Below are positions 1 to 6,043 of a stretch of DNA of 39,774 nt, piece by piece. Position numbers and translations under genes: made by a program. Source of the stretch: a virus; IMG/VR virus record IMGVR_UViG_3300030385_001667, positions 1 through 39,774 of that record, one strand, 5' to 3'. The notes under the pieces were generated by a model. That model saw only the letters and a program-made list of their open reading frames with translations, made no database searches and had not been told where the DNA came from. Position 1 is the stretch's first letter; each line of letters begins with the position of its first letter.

Positions 1-116
1 GACCAACCAGAGATCAGGTCAAGAGAGTATACTTGACGACCATCGAGCCACACTTGCAATTCTGGAACGTCGTATAGAGCTTTGAGCTTATTGTTTGCAT
101 CACTGAATTGTAGCAT
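1..116 (-). CDS. Hypothetical protein, 3' end outside window
   Basis: The reading frame is open from the ATG at 116 to the window edge, giving 38 residues beginning MLQFSDANNKLKALYDVPEL. An AGGGAGAAAA ribosome-binding sequence sits just upstream, as for other genes of this arm, and a TTGACA/TAGACT promoter lies at 143-170. I do not recognise the family. It is the first gene downstream of hairpin copy 1. Confidence 0.6.
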   Translation of the reverse strand, partial: MLQFSDANNKLKALYDVPELQVWLDGRQVYSLDLISGW

Positions 117-142
117 CTGTTTTCTCCCTAATCGAACACTGT

Positions 143-170
143 AGTCTACCGTATATATCGGCGTTGTCAA
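143..170 (-). promoter_or_regulatory. Early promoter P1 (TTGACA-N16-TAGACT)
   Basis: On the minus strand TTGACA (165-170) is separated by 16 bases from TAGACT (143-148). The same arrangement recurs at 1211-1238 and 2654-2681, which supports it. It lies between hairpin copy 1 and the gene starting at 116. A T-rich tract is upstream of the -35. Confidence 0.75.
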
Positions 171-226
171 TCCATTTTCTTGAAAAAAAGACGGATATTT
201 TCGCTAGTTCATTCGCTGTCCTGACC

Positions 227-288
227 AAGCGGCATGGTACGCCTGAGACGGAACGAAGGCGCATCATGCCGCTCGTCTTACCCGATGC
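227..288 (-). repeat. Hairpin repeat, copy 1
   Basis: Inverted repeat with about 17-bp arms (one A.C mismatch) around a 12-base loop that starts GAGACG on the plus strand. It is followed directly by the conserved flank CGTCTTACCCGATGC. The loop GAGACG can pair with CGTCTT in the flank. It lies between a terminator (291-346) and promoter P1. Confidence 0.9.
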
Positions 289-290
289 AT

Positions 291-346
291 AAAAAACCCC
301 ACCAGAGACTAACGGTGATCAATTCCGCTGTTCGACTCTGGTGGGG
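291..346 (-). terminator. Rho-independent terminator
   Basis: The 11-bp perfect arms (297-307 with 336-346, CCCCACCAGAG on the plus strand) are followed on the minus strand by six T residues. The loop is long, 28 bases. It lies just after the lipoprotein gene stop and ends the 1182-359 operon. Confidence 0.8.
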
Positions 347-358
347 CAGGGGGGAACA

Positions 359-553
359 TCATTTGGATTCGTATACTTTTTCAACCTCGCCCATCGTTAC
401 GACTGGCGGTTGTAGTACGGTATACACCGCTTCGATTGGCGATTGAATTCCAATCACATGCTGTCTGTTAGCGCATCCGCTGGTGGCAACCAACAGACCA
501 AACAGGAAAGCCAGCACGCAAAACAAAGCAGCCTTTTTTTGTGAATCTCTCAT
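359..553 (-). CDS. Small lipoprotein
   Basis: This 64-residue protein starts MRDSQKKAALF. A basic N-terminus and hydrophobic core (about residues 9-24) end in the lipobox-like LVATSGC, so signal peptidase II processing and anchoring at Cys25 or so are expected. An in-frame ATG further upstream was rejected because GAGGT precedes the ATG at 553. Its ATG overlaps the stop of the upstream 31-residue membrane peptide (TAATG), suggesting translational coupling. The membrane peptide and lipoprotein pair recalls lysis gene layouts, but nothing specific identifies a spanin. Function unknown. Confidence 0.7.
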   Translation of the reverse strand: MRDSQKKAALFCVLAFLFGLLVATSGCANRQHVIGIQSPIEAVYTVLQPPVVTMGEVEKVYESK

Positions 554-648
554 TATCCAAAGTACCTCATGTAAACTTGAAACACGTATCCCAAAACATA
601 AACCCACAAAGCTGAAACCAGCATGAAATCTCGTTGTTCTTTATTCAT
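553..648 (-). CDS. Small membrane peptide, 31 residues
   Basis: The ORF starts MNKEQRDFMLVSALWVYVLG and has one hydrophobic segment over residues 8-24. The start overlaps the end of the upstream gene by 8 bases and the stop overlaps the lipoprotein start (TAATG), so the operon is tightly packed. Tight overlap at both ends is the main evidence that it is real. A role in lysis or membrane modification is possible but unproven. Confidence 0.5.
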   Translation of the reverse strand: MNKEQRDFMLVSALWVYVLGYVFQVYMRYFG

Positions 649-970
649 GGTCATCTTCCTCGAAAAGGTCGTTTAATTGTTCTCCCTCAACAGCGGCCTT
701 AATTAACCCGTAGGTCATAAGCGTAATGTACAAGGCATGACCCGCTGCTGAATCCCCCCTAATTTTATCGTGGGTTTCGTGTTCCTCGTAGCAATCCTCG
801 GTAGCAAAACATTCTTTGATGTTTTCTAGGATGGTGAAAAGCAGAACGGGCTGCTCTTTTGAGAAGTCGAGAACTGATTGGGCTGTCCACTGTCCCGGCC
901 CGTCTGCATCCATGTGCTGCTTCTGGATAAAGGCTAATGCACACTTTTCGCTAACTGTTGCAATACTCAT
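641..970 (-). CDS. Hypothetical acidic protein, 109 residues
   Basis: The full-length ORF starts MSIATVSEKCALAFIQ and ends EEDDHE. It is acidic in the C-terminal third and largely predicted helical. The start ATGA overlaps the stop of the zinc-knuckle-like gene (967-1182), and GGGGGTGGAG just upstream can act as ribosome-binding site. It is the second gene of the operon driven from 1211-1238. I do not recognise the family. Confidence 0.7.
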   Translation of the reverse strand: MSIATVSEKCALAFIQKQHMDADGPGQWTAQSVLDFSKEQPVLLFTILENIKECFATEDCYEEHETHDKIRGDSAAGHALYITLMTYGLIKAAVEGEQLNDLFEEDDHE

Positions 971-1182
971 TCTCCACCCCCAAACATTTTATCAAAACAG
1001 GTTCCACAAGTCCCACTAATCAGAAGCTCACGTTGATCGGAAGACAGGTAAGGCATAGCGTCCTGAATATACTTGCCACCCTTCCAGTCAACAACGTCCC
1101 GCCTGTTGACGGGCATCTCTACCGACACCTTACATTGTCGACAGGTCGCCTGAATCATATCGCTTCGGTCTAATGCTACCAT
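967..1182 (-). CDS. Small protein with two CxxC pairs
   Basis: A 71-residue protein with CRQC near residues 14-17 and CGTC near 59-62, a spacing compatible with a structural zinc site. It starts MVALDRSDMIQATC with AGGGAGAAAACA immediately upstream. It is the first gene after promoter P2 and hairpin copy 2. Nucleic-acid binding is a reasonable guess for a phage protein of this sort, not a demonstrated function. Confidence 0.7.
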   Translation of the reverse strand: MVALDRSDMIQATCRQCKVSVEMPVNRRDVVDWKGGKYIQDAMPYLSSDQRELLISGTCGTCFDKMFGGGE

Positions 1183-1210
1183 TGTTTTCTCCCTACTTCT
1201 TATATCGACC

Positions 1211-1238
1211 AGTCTAACCTATATCTTTAATAGGTCAA
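1211..1238 (-). promoter_or_regulatory. Early promoter P2 (TTGACC-N16-TAGACT)
   Basis: On the minus strand TTGACC (1233-1238) and TAGACT (1211-1216) are spaced by 16 bases. It shares the unusual TAGACT -10 and the GG-TTGAC context with P1 and P3, and drives the four-gene operon down to the terminator at 291-346. Confidence 0.75.
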
Positions 1239-1290
1239 CCCTTTTTCTTAAAAAATCCAATTATTGCTAGTTCGCTTGCTGTTGTGGGCC

Positions 1291-1352
1291 AAGCGGTTTA
1301 GTACGCCTGAGACGTAGTGAAGGCGCACTAGACCGCTCGTCTTACCCGATGC
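1291..1352 (-). repeat. Hairpin repeat, copy 2
   Basis: Seventeen-bp arms with one A.C mismatch and one T.G pair, 12-base loop beginning GAGACG, and the flank CGTCTTACCCGATGC. About 40 bases to its left resemble the left side of copy 1 (GCTAGTTC...CGCTTGCTG). It is placed between a terminator and promoter P2, exactly as copy 1. Confidence 0.9.
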
Positions 1353-1353
1353 A

Positions 1354-1389
1354 TAAAAATGCCCCCACCGTTGATAAGACGATGAGGGC
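1354..1389 (-). terminator. Rho-independent terminator
   Basis: Eleven paired bases (1361-1371 with 1379-1389, including G.T pairs) are followed by CATTTTTAT on the minus strand. It would end transcripts from the 2611-1892 operon and from the gene-free stretch 1400-1880. Confidence 0.7.
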
Positions 1390-1399
1390 GGGAGAAAAC

Positions 1400-1885
1400 A
1401 AGAGCCGAGAGATGAGGCTCGGTCTTGAATCGGCGTTTTGAATTGCGCCACCAATGTGTAATAGTGGAAGGGGTGGACTTATGTGTTACCACCAACGTTT
1501 CGGGGACTGATATGTCACACCCTTGCGGGCGGTTCCCTACTTTGTACCACGCACTAAGCCCTCAGTCAGTTGACCCTTGATCCTAGTGTCGTGTGCCTTA
1601 CTCCCTCAGTCTTGCCTGAGTATTCGGCCACCTTCCTACTGGCAGGAGCTACCTAACCAGTATGTACTTCTATATAAAATCTGGCTTATCCAACTTACGC
1701 AACTCCCATCGGGATGGCATATTAAGTTACTCGGTTATGGTTTTGGACTACACCGGAACCTGTAGTCTCGCCAGTGTGTATTAAAAAACAGTTGTGGGGC
1801 AAGCCATTTCCCCATAAATCCTAAAACGTCCTACCGTTCCTGTCACCGAAGTGCAAAGGAGGCTTTAACTGAACAACTGAATTCG
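1400..1885 (-). ncRNA. Gene-free stretch, possible structured RNA
   Basis: Nearly 500 bases without a credible gene lie between the stop at 1892 and the terminator at 1354-1389. On the minus strand several local helices can be drawn, for example GACTACA with TGTAGTC, CTCAG with CTGAG, and GGTGG with CCACC. An ORF of 62 codons on the plus strand has no ribosome-binding site and opposes all neighbours. No known family was recognised and no promoter specific to it was found. Strand and ends are inferred from neighbours. Confidence 0.35.
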
Positions 1886-1891
1886 GTTAGA

Positions 1892-2245
1892 CTAGCTAAC
1901 CGTTTGGGTTTTGTCTCCGAAAATTGCCGAAGCAATAGTCTGAAACAATTCCCGTTTGGCTTCTGGTAAAACTTCCGTTCCAACCATACGCCCATCGTAG
2001 AATGTCTTAACATCGCCGCCAGCCAATTCCACCGTGTATAGTATCTCAGACCTACGGCCTTTGATATTGTCACGCCGGATAGTCTCTTGCGAAACAGGCT
2101 TGTCGATAATGTTGCGAACTTCTACAATTTCTCCGAAGTAAACTTCGGACTGGTCGGTGTAATCCGTGAGGGCTACACCGGCCTTGAGTTCATCCTTGAA
2201 CTGCTTTAGATACGTGAACTTTACTTTTTGTCCGTTTTTCAACAT
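1892..2245 (-). CDS. Hypothetical protein, 117 residues
   Basis: The ORF starts MLKNGQKVKFTYLKQFKDEL behind GAAAGGGAGAAAAG, a good ribosome-binding site. Alternating hydrophobic and charged residues (VYFGEIVEVRNII, ILYTVELAGGDVKTFYDGRM) suggest a small beta-rich fold like SH3-type or KOW-like phage proteins; no catalytic motif is visible. It follows the gene at 2294-2611 in the P3 operon. Function unknown. Confidence 0.75.
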   Translation of the reverse strand: MLKNGQKVKFTYLKQFKDELKAGVALTDYTDQSEVYFGEIVEVRNIIDKPVSQETIRRDNIKGRRSEILYTVELAGGDVKTFYDGRMVGTEVLPEAKRELFQTIASAIFGDKTQTVS

Positions 2246-2293
2246 CTTTTCTCCCTTTCAATATGTGGATTTTACCAAGACGGGCGGCGTGAG

Positions 2294-2611
2294 TCAAGCG
2301 TCTGTTTCCTCATCGCCCAATAAATCCTCGACACCCTGCTCGGCGGCAATCTTTTCGGCTTCCTCGGCTTCGGCCTCGGCCTTTTTCTCCGCTTGAGACT
2401 TGTCGTAAGCGGCAATATCGCTGACCAATTCATCGGCCAAAATTCGAGCCAACTCCAAAGGCATTTTGATCTCGACATTGTGCTGAAGATCCCCGATACC
2501 GAGGTCAGTAAAATCAAAGTCAACCATCTCGCCCCAGCCATGCACGTATATGCCAGCGTTAGCATTTTTGCTCAACGTAACATTCAGGTTTTCGGTTTTC
2601 TTAATTTCCAT
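2294..2611 (-). CDS. Hypothetical protein with acidic helical tail, 105 residues
   Basis: It starts MEIKKTENLNVTLSKNANAG after AGGGAGAAGCAAG. The first 65 residues look beta-rich; residues 70-105 form a highly charged Ala/Glu/Lys helix ending LLGDEETDA. It is the first gene after promoter P3 (2654-2681). I do not recognise it; a structural or adaptor role would be a guess. Confidence 0.75.
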   Translation of the reverse strand: MEIKKTENLNVTLSKNANAGIYVHGWGEMVDFDFTDLGIGDLQHNVEIKMPLELARILADELVSDIAAYDKSQAEKKAEAEAEEAEKIAAEQGVEDLLGDEETDA

Positions 2612-2653
2612 CTTGCTTCTCCCTAATCAAAAACTAGTAACTAACAATACTTG

Positions 2654-2681
2654 AGTCTACCATAGTTATCGGCATGGTCAA
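2654..2681 (-). promoter_or_regulatory. Early promoter P3 (TTGACC-N16-TAGACT)
   Basis: TTGACC (2676-2681) and TAGACT (2654-2659) with a 16-base spacer on the minus strand, overlapping the end region of the upstream gene (2686-2946). Its spacer shares GCCGATA with P1 and P4, further evidence of duplication from one ancestor. Confidence 0.75.
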
Positions 2682-2685
2682 CCGT

Positions 2686-2946
2686 CTAGATCCACCTTTT
2701 CTCAAAGTTTCCTGACCCCGGCGGCAGATTCTCAAAACGAACCGGCCCGTTGTCAAGCTGTCCCATAACGTCTCCAACTAGCTCAATCTCAATCTCGGTT
2801 GAGTCGTTGGTGGTCTGGTCGCCAAGAGAATCTTCATCACTATCTTCCCCTTCGGGAGCCGTCAGTTGAAATGGCTCATTCTCTTTTCTGCGCGCGTCCT
2901 CAATCGTGTTTTCCCAATCATTCATATAAGGATCTCGATACATCAT
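2686..2946 (-). CDS. Small acidic protein, paralogue of 4696-4854
   Basis: An 86-residue, strongly acidic protein starting MMYRDPYMNDWENTIEDARR. The segment TTNDSTEIEIELVGDVMGQLD (split here as TTNDSTEIEIE and LVGDVMGQLD) matches TTNDGSSIEIEIVDEWDGQPD of the gene at 4696-4854, so the two are paralogues. The start at 2946 has AGGGAGAAAATGAG before it. It lies immediately downstream of hairpin copy 3, as its paralogue lies downstream of copy 5. Function unknown. Confidence 0.7.
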   Translation of the reverse strand: MMYRDPYMNDWENTIEDARRKENEPFQLTAPEGEDSDEDSLGDQTTNDSTEIEIELVGDVMGQLDNGPVRFENLPPGSGNFEKRWI

Positions 2947-2981
2947 CTCATTTTCTCCCTAGTTCACAGTGTTCGCCGTTC

Positions 2982-3036
2982 AAGCGGCTTAGTGTTCGTG
3001 AGACAGGCGAACGAACACTAAGCCGCTCGTCTTACC
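2982..3036 (-). repeat. Hairpin repeat, copy 3 (perfect arms)
   Basis: The 17-bp arms are perfectly complementary, the loop is GAGACAGGCGA (11 bases), and the flank is CGTCTTACCC. It lies between the stop of 3041-3307 and the start at 2946 with no promoter or terminator recognised in the gap, so here it should be inside a transcript. Confidence 0.9.
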
Positions 3037-3040
3037 CTAT

Positions 3041-3307
3041 TTACTTGGCAGGGGTCGCCCTGTCTCCCATTGGGAGATCGAATATAATATCGTTGACACA
3101 CTCGGCGGCAGCGGTCAGGGTTTTGCAAAGGTAAATGTAATCATCCTCACCAACCTTATGGTCAACCTGATATCCCTTTACGGCCACTTGACCAAGCAGG
3201 TAACGATCTCCGGGTTCATCGTCACTACACTTTCGGACAGTAAGCACGTCCTGCTTATCATACATCTCGATAAACGTGCGCATTCTTTTTAGACTTGTCT
3301 TTGCCAT
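3041..3307 (-). CDS. Hypothetical protein, 88 residues
   Basis: It starts MAKTSLKRMRTFIEMYDKQD, with a basic N-terminus and a mixed body ending MGDRATPAK. Its ATG overlaps the stop of the preceding 35-residue ORF (TAATG), pointing to coupled translation, and there is only a weak purine tract. It contains two Cys (C27, C62 or so) without a clear metal motif. Family not recognised. Confidence 0.7.
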   Translation of the reverse strand: MAKTSLKRMRTFIEMYDKQDVLTVRKCSDDEPGDRYLLGQVAVKGYQVDHKVGEDDYIYLCKTLTAAAECVNDIIFDLPMGDRATPAK

Positions 3308-3414
3308 TATTCTTCATCCTCATCAATAGGCATGTCGCACATTGTCTGAGCTTCTTCAAATTCATCCAGCGGTTCAAGTTCAACGTCGTAATGTCCAAAT
3401 GAGTAAACTATCAT
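3307..3414 (-). CDS. Small acidic protein, 35 residues
   Basis: The ORF starts MIVYSFGHYDVELEPLDEFE and ends in a run of acidic residues. Its ATG overlaps the stop of the 54-residue gene upstream (ATGA) and its stop overlaps the next start (TAATG). The chain of overlaps is the evidence that it is translated. No family is recognised. Confidence 0.55.
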   Translation of the reverse strand: MIVYSFGHYDVELEPLDEFEEAQTMCDMPIDEDEE

Positions 3415-3575
3415 TCAACATTTCCTTTAGTGGGGACAAGCGAATACTCGCGTTGTCGGTTCAACAATTTCCAGTCTTTCAAATCCTTGCCCGTAAGAGG
3501 CTCGCCCGTATATACGTTCTGAGCATTAGCGTGACGTTTTACCATTTTCTCAACTGTCTCTTGATTCGGCATCAT
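3411..3575 (-). CDS. Small basic protein, 54 residues
   Basis: It starts MMPNQETVEKMVKRHANAQN, with TTAGGGAGAAAGA directly before the first ATG, and promoter P4 lies just upstream at 3598-3625. The second Met is an alternative start. It is Lys/Arg rich and ends VPTKGNVE. It opens the three-gene overlapping run to 3041. Function unknown. Confidence 0.65.
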   Translation of the reverse strand: MMPNQETVEKMVKRHANAQNVYTGEPLTGKDLKDWKLLNRQREYSLVPTKGNVE

Positions 3576-3597
3576 TCTTTCTCCCTAATAAAACCCC

Positions 3598-3625
3598 AAT
3601 ATAATCTATATCGGCAAACAGTCAA
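3598..3625 (-). promoter_or_regulatory. Early promoter P4 (TTGACT-N16-TATATT)
   Basis: TTGACT (3620-3625) and TATATT (3598-3603), 16-base spacer, minus strand. It is preceded by the same A/T-rich block (TTTTTCTTAAAAAAAGGG-like) as P1 and P2. It lies between the stop at 3634 and the start at 3575. Confidence 0.7.
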
Positions 3626-3633
3626 CCCTTTTT

Positions 3634-3795
3634 TTAAGAAAAATCCTTGATTGCCTTATTTTTCTGTGCTGTTCTGGTTCGCAGCTTGCGAGGTCGGTTA
3701 TCGTGCTTACCACTACCTCCACGGTAGTCAGCATGTCCACGGCTGGCTTTCCATGATGGTTTGGTATTGAGTTCAAGTGTAAATTTCTTAGCCAT
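3634..3795 (-). CDS. Small basic protein, 53 residues
   Basis: The ORF starts MAKKFTLELNTKPSWKASRG and has a very basic middle and end (GGSGKHDNRPRKLRTRTAQK). TAGGGAGAAAATGAG precedes the ATG. A Gly-Ser-Gly loop followed by Arg/Lys-rich residues suggests RNA or DNA binding. It sits downstream of hairpin copy 4 and the tRNA pair. The antisense and alternative-frame ORFs over the same stretch lack ribosome-binding sites. Confidence 0.65.
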   Translation of the reverse strand: MAKKFTLELNTKPSWKASRGHADYRGGSGKHDNRPRKLRTRTAQKNKAIKDFS

Positions 3796-3830
3796 CTCAT
3801 TTTCTCCCTAGTTCTGACTCGTTCGCAACC

Positions 3831-3885
3831 AAGCTGCTTAGTAGTGCTGATACTGTGAAGCACTACAAAGCCGCTCGTTTTACCC
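3831..3885 (-). repeat. Hairpin repeat, copy 4
   Basis: Seventeen-bp arms with two mismatches and the alternative loop GATACTGTGA; the flank is CGTTTTACCC, the only copy with T in that position. It lies between tRNA-His and the 53-residue gene, so it is probably co-transcribed with the tRNAs. Confidence 0.85.
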
Positions 3886-3900
3886 CATCCCTTCCGCGAG

Positions 3901-3974
3901 GGTGATTGAAGGGACTTGAACCCTCGACCCTTGGAACCACAATCCAATGCTCTACCAACTGAGCTACAACCACC
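3901..3974 (-). tRNA. tRNA-His (GTG)
   Basis: Cloverleaf with a 7-bp acceptor (GTGGTTG with CAATCAC), D-arm GCTC/GAGC, anticodon loop TTGTGGT giving GTG, and T-loop TTCAAGT. Base 73 is C and the extra base G-1 is encoded at 3974, the histidine identity pair. CCA is not encoded. It lies 5 bases downstream of tRNA-Asp and follows the large gene-free RNA region under promoter P5. Confidence 0.95.
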
Positions 3975-3979
3975 ACAAG

Positions 3980-4053
<74 letters not shown>

Positions 4054-4059
4054 TTGTTG

Positions 4060-4654
4060 TATTAAGTGGGGATTTTTGTTTGTAGTGTAGGAAGAACCCC
4101 CGAAACTCCCTGCCGATTTGTTACTGCACATGGCCAAAAATCGACAAACGATGCCACGCACGCACCAGAGTATAACGCCAAACGGTACGGCGCCTATTTG
4201 CTAGCGTCACAATTCGGGCGGGTTGCTATCCCTTGCCCATAGCAGAAAGGGCTGCTATCTTGCTAAAGCAATTTCTAATGAAGGCTCGCCCAACCTACCG
4301 CTGCTTGTTTTAAGTCGTCAGCGGCTTAACCGTGTTTATACTCACTCGACTATAATTGTACGTGGTGGAGCTTGCGAGAGCGTCCTCTCGCCATCGTACC
4401 CCAGTTTAGTAGCTTGCTCCACGTGGGGAATGTAGGGCGACGTGACTGGGATTTTCACCCAGCGAGACTGGCAACTGATTGTCACGGCTAGTCAACCGCT
4501 CCAGAAACTTAATCCCGGCCTTCAAATGCCACGAATCCAAGTTTCAGACATTCAACTGGACTATCCAGTTCCTCCTATTTCACGCCATGTTGTTTTGTTC
4601 CGGCAGCTTTCCTGAGATCGGGTAGCTCTAGGACGCCTCCAGTCCCACCGGTTA
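4060..4654 (-). ncRNA. Large candidate structured RNA upstream of tRNAs
   Basis: About 590 bases without a credible gene, beginning at the predicted start site of promoter P5 and running into tRNA-Asp. The 5' end (4594-4653) carries a motif shared with 6927-6989 and 8885-8946, with compensatory changes in its helices. Further helices are visible, for example CTGGG with CCCAG around GTGAAAAT, and GGCGAGAG with CTCTCGC. Size, phage origin and tRNA linkage resemble the ROOL and GOLLD RNA classes, but I cannot match their consensus from memory, so the family is unassigned. Confidence 0.6.
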
Positions 4655-4660
4655 TATTAT

Positions 4661-4688
4661 ATTATATCATTTGTTGGAAAAAAGTCAA
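4661..4688 (-). promoter_or_regulatory. Strong promoter P5 (TTGACT-N16-TATAAT)
   Basis: TTGACT (4683-4688) and a consensus TATAAT (4661-4666) spaced by 16 bases on the minus strand. The predicted start near 4654 falls at the beginning of the structured motif, with no ribosome-binding site or gene behind it, so it drives a non-coding RNA and the two tRNAs. Confidence 0.85.
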
Positions 4689-4695
4689 CCCCCCT

Positions 4696-4854
4696 TTAAC
4701 AATCGGGATCGAAATCGTGCCACTCTTGAGCCTCATCAGGCTGACCGTCCCACTCATCTACAATTTCAATTTCAATAGACGATCCGTCGTTAGTGGTGGC
4801 CTCGTCAAGGTCGTCCGGTACATAGCTGGGCTTCTGTAAATCAAAATTCGTCAT
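4696..4854 (-). CDS. Small acidic protein, paralogue of 2686-2946
   Basis: A 52-residue, very acidic protein starting MTNFDLQKPSYVPDDLDEAT and ending HDFDPDC. It shares TTND-x-IEIE-x-DxxGQ with the gene at 2686-2946. An upstream in-frame ATG (4890) was rejected because it falls inside hairpin copy 5, while AGGAGAAAATGAG precedes the ATG at 4854. Function unknown. Confidence 0.65.
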   Translation of the reverse strand: MTNFDLQKPSYVPDDLDEATTNDGSSIEIEIVDEWDGQPDEAQEWHDFDPDC

Positions 4855-4888
4855 CTCATTTTCTCCTGTTTCACTTGGTTCCGCGCTC

Positions 4889-4945
4889 AAGCGGTTTTGA
4901 TGCGCTGAGACGGGCGAAGCGCATCAAGACCGCTCGTCTTACCCG
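4889..4945 (-). repeat. Hairpin repeat, copy 5
   Basis: Seventeen-bp arms (AGCGGTTTTGATGCGCT with AGCGCATCAAGACCGCT), loop GAGACGGGCGA, flank CGTCTTACCCG. It sits 35 bases upstream of the start at 4854 and after the stop at 4960, with no promoter in between. Confidence 0.9.
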
Positions 4946-4959
4946 TTCCCTACCCTTGG

Positions 4960-5286
4960 CTAGTATGGAACCCAGTACACTACCCTACCCGTTGGCGTGT
5001 TGACATATACAGGTCGCGTGCGGTAGTAGTTGGGGCGGTAGTAATAGCTTTGGTATCGCTGTTGTTGCTGAAAATAGTTCAACCTTTGCTTACGAATAGC
5101 AGCCGCCGCCATTGCGTCCCGCATTCTTTTTTCCTTAGCCCAATTTTTGCGGGCTACCTCTCTGGCTGCACGTTGCACCACTGTGTTGGTTGGCATCCGT
5201 AGCCAAACGGGTTCGTTACCCGCTGGCTGCTGGATGTTCGCCAACTGTGGCAAAAATAGAAAAAGGTTTATTAGTAAAGTATTCAT
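4960..5286 (-). CDS. Secreted or membrane-tethered Tyr/Arg-rich protein, 108 residues
   Basis: It starts MNTLLINLFLFLPQLANIQ, a probable signal peptide of about 17 residues without a lipobox. A basic helical segment (residues 35-70) is followed by a Gln/Tyr/Arg-rich tail (QQQQRYQSYYYRPNYYRTRP). TAAGGAATGATT precedes the ATG at 5286, so the extra Met-Ile at 5292 was not used. The composition suggests an exported, possibly surface-binding protein. Family not recognised. Confidence 0.7.
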   Translation of the reverse strand: MNTLLINLFLFLPQLANIQQPAGNEPVWLRMPTNTVVQRAAREVARKNWAKEKRMRDAMAAAAIRKQRLNYFQQQQRYQSYYYRPNYYRTRPVYVNTPTGRVVYWVPY

Positions 5287-5295
5287 AATCATTCC

Positions 5296-5475
5296 TTAAA
5301 CTACTGCCAATTCGCCAATGGTCATCTGTATCATCTTGGGTATGACCTTGAGGGCGGTTTTCTTAACATACAGTTCACCAACCACCGGCGTACCGTCATC
5401 TGCTACCACTTCAGAAAACCTAACCGTGGTCTTGGTTTCCTTGTGAAACTTAAAAGTCAATTCATGCGTTTCCAT
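5296..5475 (-). CDS. Hypothetical protein, 59 residues
   Basis: It starts METHELTFKFHKETKTTVRF behind TGGAGAGTGAT. Predicted all-beta: several alternating stretches (TVRFSEVVADDG, VVGELYVKKTALKVI). It is the fifth gene of the tightly overlapping operon starting at P6. This beta-rich type of small protein is common in phage early regions, but no specific function can be given. Confidence 0.7.
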   Translation of the reverse strand: METHELTFKFHKETKTTVRFSEVVADDGTPVVGELYVKKTALKVIPKMIQMTIGELAVV

Positions 5476-5476
5476 A

Positions 5477-5542
5477 TCACTCTCCATTAGTTAAAATCCA
5501 CAAACATAAAAGGCCAACAGGCCACAAAAATCCTAAACTCAT
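5477..5542 (-). CDS. Tiny membrane peptide, 21 residues
   Basis: The ORF MSLGFLWPVGLLCLWILTNG plus Glu is almost entirely one hydrophobic segment. Its ATG overlaps the TGA of the 30-residue peptide upstream (ATGA) and its TGA is 1 base from the next ATG. The shared WPVG motif with the upstream peptide suggests the two arose by duplication. Its small size keeps confidence modest. Confidence 0.4.
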   Translation of the reverse strand: MSLGFLWPVGLLCLWILTNGE

Positions 5543-5631
5543 TTTCTTGCCTTCACGATCTCACTTGTAATCCAGCCAACCGGCCACACTAAACACAGGG
5601 CCAGCATATACATCAGGGTGTCGTTATCCAT
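5539..5631 (-). CDS. Small membrane peptide, 30 residues
   Basis: The ORF starts MDNDTLMYMLALCLVWPVGW and has one transmembrane segment (about residues 6-24) followed by a basic tail KARK. The start lies inside the end of the preceding gene (8-base overlap) and the stop overlaps the next start. Orientation would be N-out/C-in by the positive-inside rule. Function unknown. Confidence 0.5.
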   Translation of the reverse strand: MDNDTLMYMLALCLVWPVGWITSEIVKARK

Positions 5632-5842
5632 TGTTATGCCTCTCTACTAGTTCAAGGTAATCTCGATCCGACATACTTAGATTATCACGCAGCCGCACGA
5701 TAACCGCTTGCAGTTCCTCGATCTCTTTAGCCTGAGCGTTGATGGTAACAATCGCTTCGTTTCGGCCTCCCACGGTTAGCGATGTACCGAAGTCTATGCT
5801 TGCCTGTATTCTTTGAATAATATCTTTAGTTGGGATTTCCAT
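5624..5842 (-). CDS. Hypothetical coiled-coil protein, 72 residues
   Basis: It starts MEIPTKDIIQRIQASIDFGT. Residues 35-65 form a heptad-like helix (EIEELQAVIVRLRDNLSMSD). CTAGGAAATGAAA precedes the ATG at 5842; an in-frame Met-Lys-Met start 6 bases earlier was rejected because the Shine-Dalgarno would be too close. It lies 9 bases after the first gene of the operon. Confidence 0.7.
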   Translation of the reverse strand: MEIPTKDIIQRIQASIDFGTSLTVGGRNEAIVTINAQAKEIEELQAVIVRLRDNLSMSDRDYLELVERHNNG

Positions 5843-5851
5843 TTTCATTTC

Positions 5852-6025
5852 CTAGCTTACTGCGTTTTTTTCGGTTGCATCTTCGACCGTATAGCCGAAT
5901 TTCTCTACTGTGACCAGCGTGCTACTTCCAGAGATTGAGACATAAGAAATAGCCTTGCCATCTCTGTCCCTAATAACCAGCAGCGTGATAGACTTGCTGT
6001 CGGGGGTGTGTGTTCTGATTTCCAT
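5852..6025 (-). CDS. Hypothetical protein, 57 residues
   Basis: It starts MEIRTHTPDSKSITLLVIRD with AGAGGAAAAGAAA before the ATG. Predicted beta-rich (TLLVIRDRDGKAISYVSISG). It is the first gene behind promoter P6 (6044-6071) and shares the MEI start and leader sequence with the next gene. Not recognised. Confidence 0.7.
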   Translation of the reverse strand: MEIRTHTPDSKSITLLVIRDRDGKAISYVSISGSSTLVTVEKFGYTVEDATEKNAVS

Positions 6026-6043
6026 TTTCTTTTCCTCTAAAAA

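Noticed and set aside
291-346. tRNA remnant (acceptor-like CCCCACC/GGTGGGG with TTCGA)
   Set aside because: No D-arm, anticodon arm or T-stem can be formed. The hairpin plus T-run is fully explained as a terminator.
1480-1560. Possible group I intron P7 strand (GACATATCAGTCC) in the 1.4-1.88 kb stretch
   Set aside because: No P and Q blocks, no clear exon on either side and no endonuclease gene inside.
1510-1560. Hammerhead ribozyme (CGAAAC-like sequence on the minus strand)
   Set aside because: The CTGANGA core is not present at a suitable distance.
4180-4240. ORFs on the plus strand across the gene-free stretches (for example 1577-1765, 4223-4435, 7050-7400, 8772-9017)
   Set aside because: They oppose the direction of every neighbour, lack ribosome-binding sites, have odd composition and overlap RNA motifs or repeats with paired base changes.
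4380-4500. Local likeness to a cobalamin riboswitch core (GGGTGAAAATCCC followed by CGTCGCCCTAC on the minus strand)
   Set aside because: The B12 box and upstream conserved blocks are missing, and the region lies inside a transcript leading to tRNAs and not to a transport or synthesis gene.
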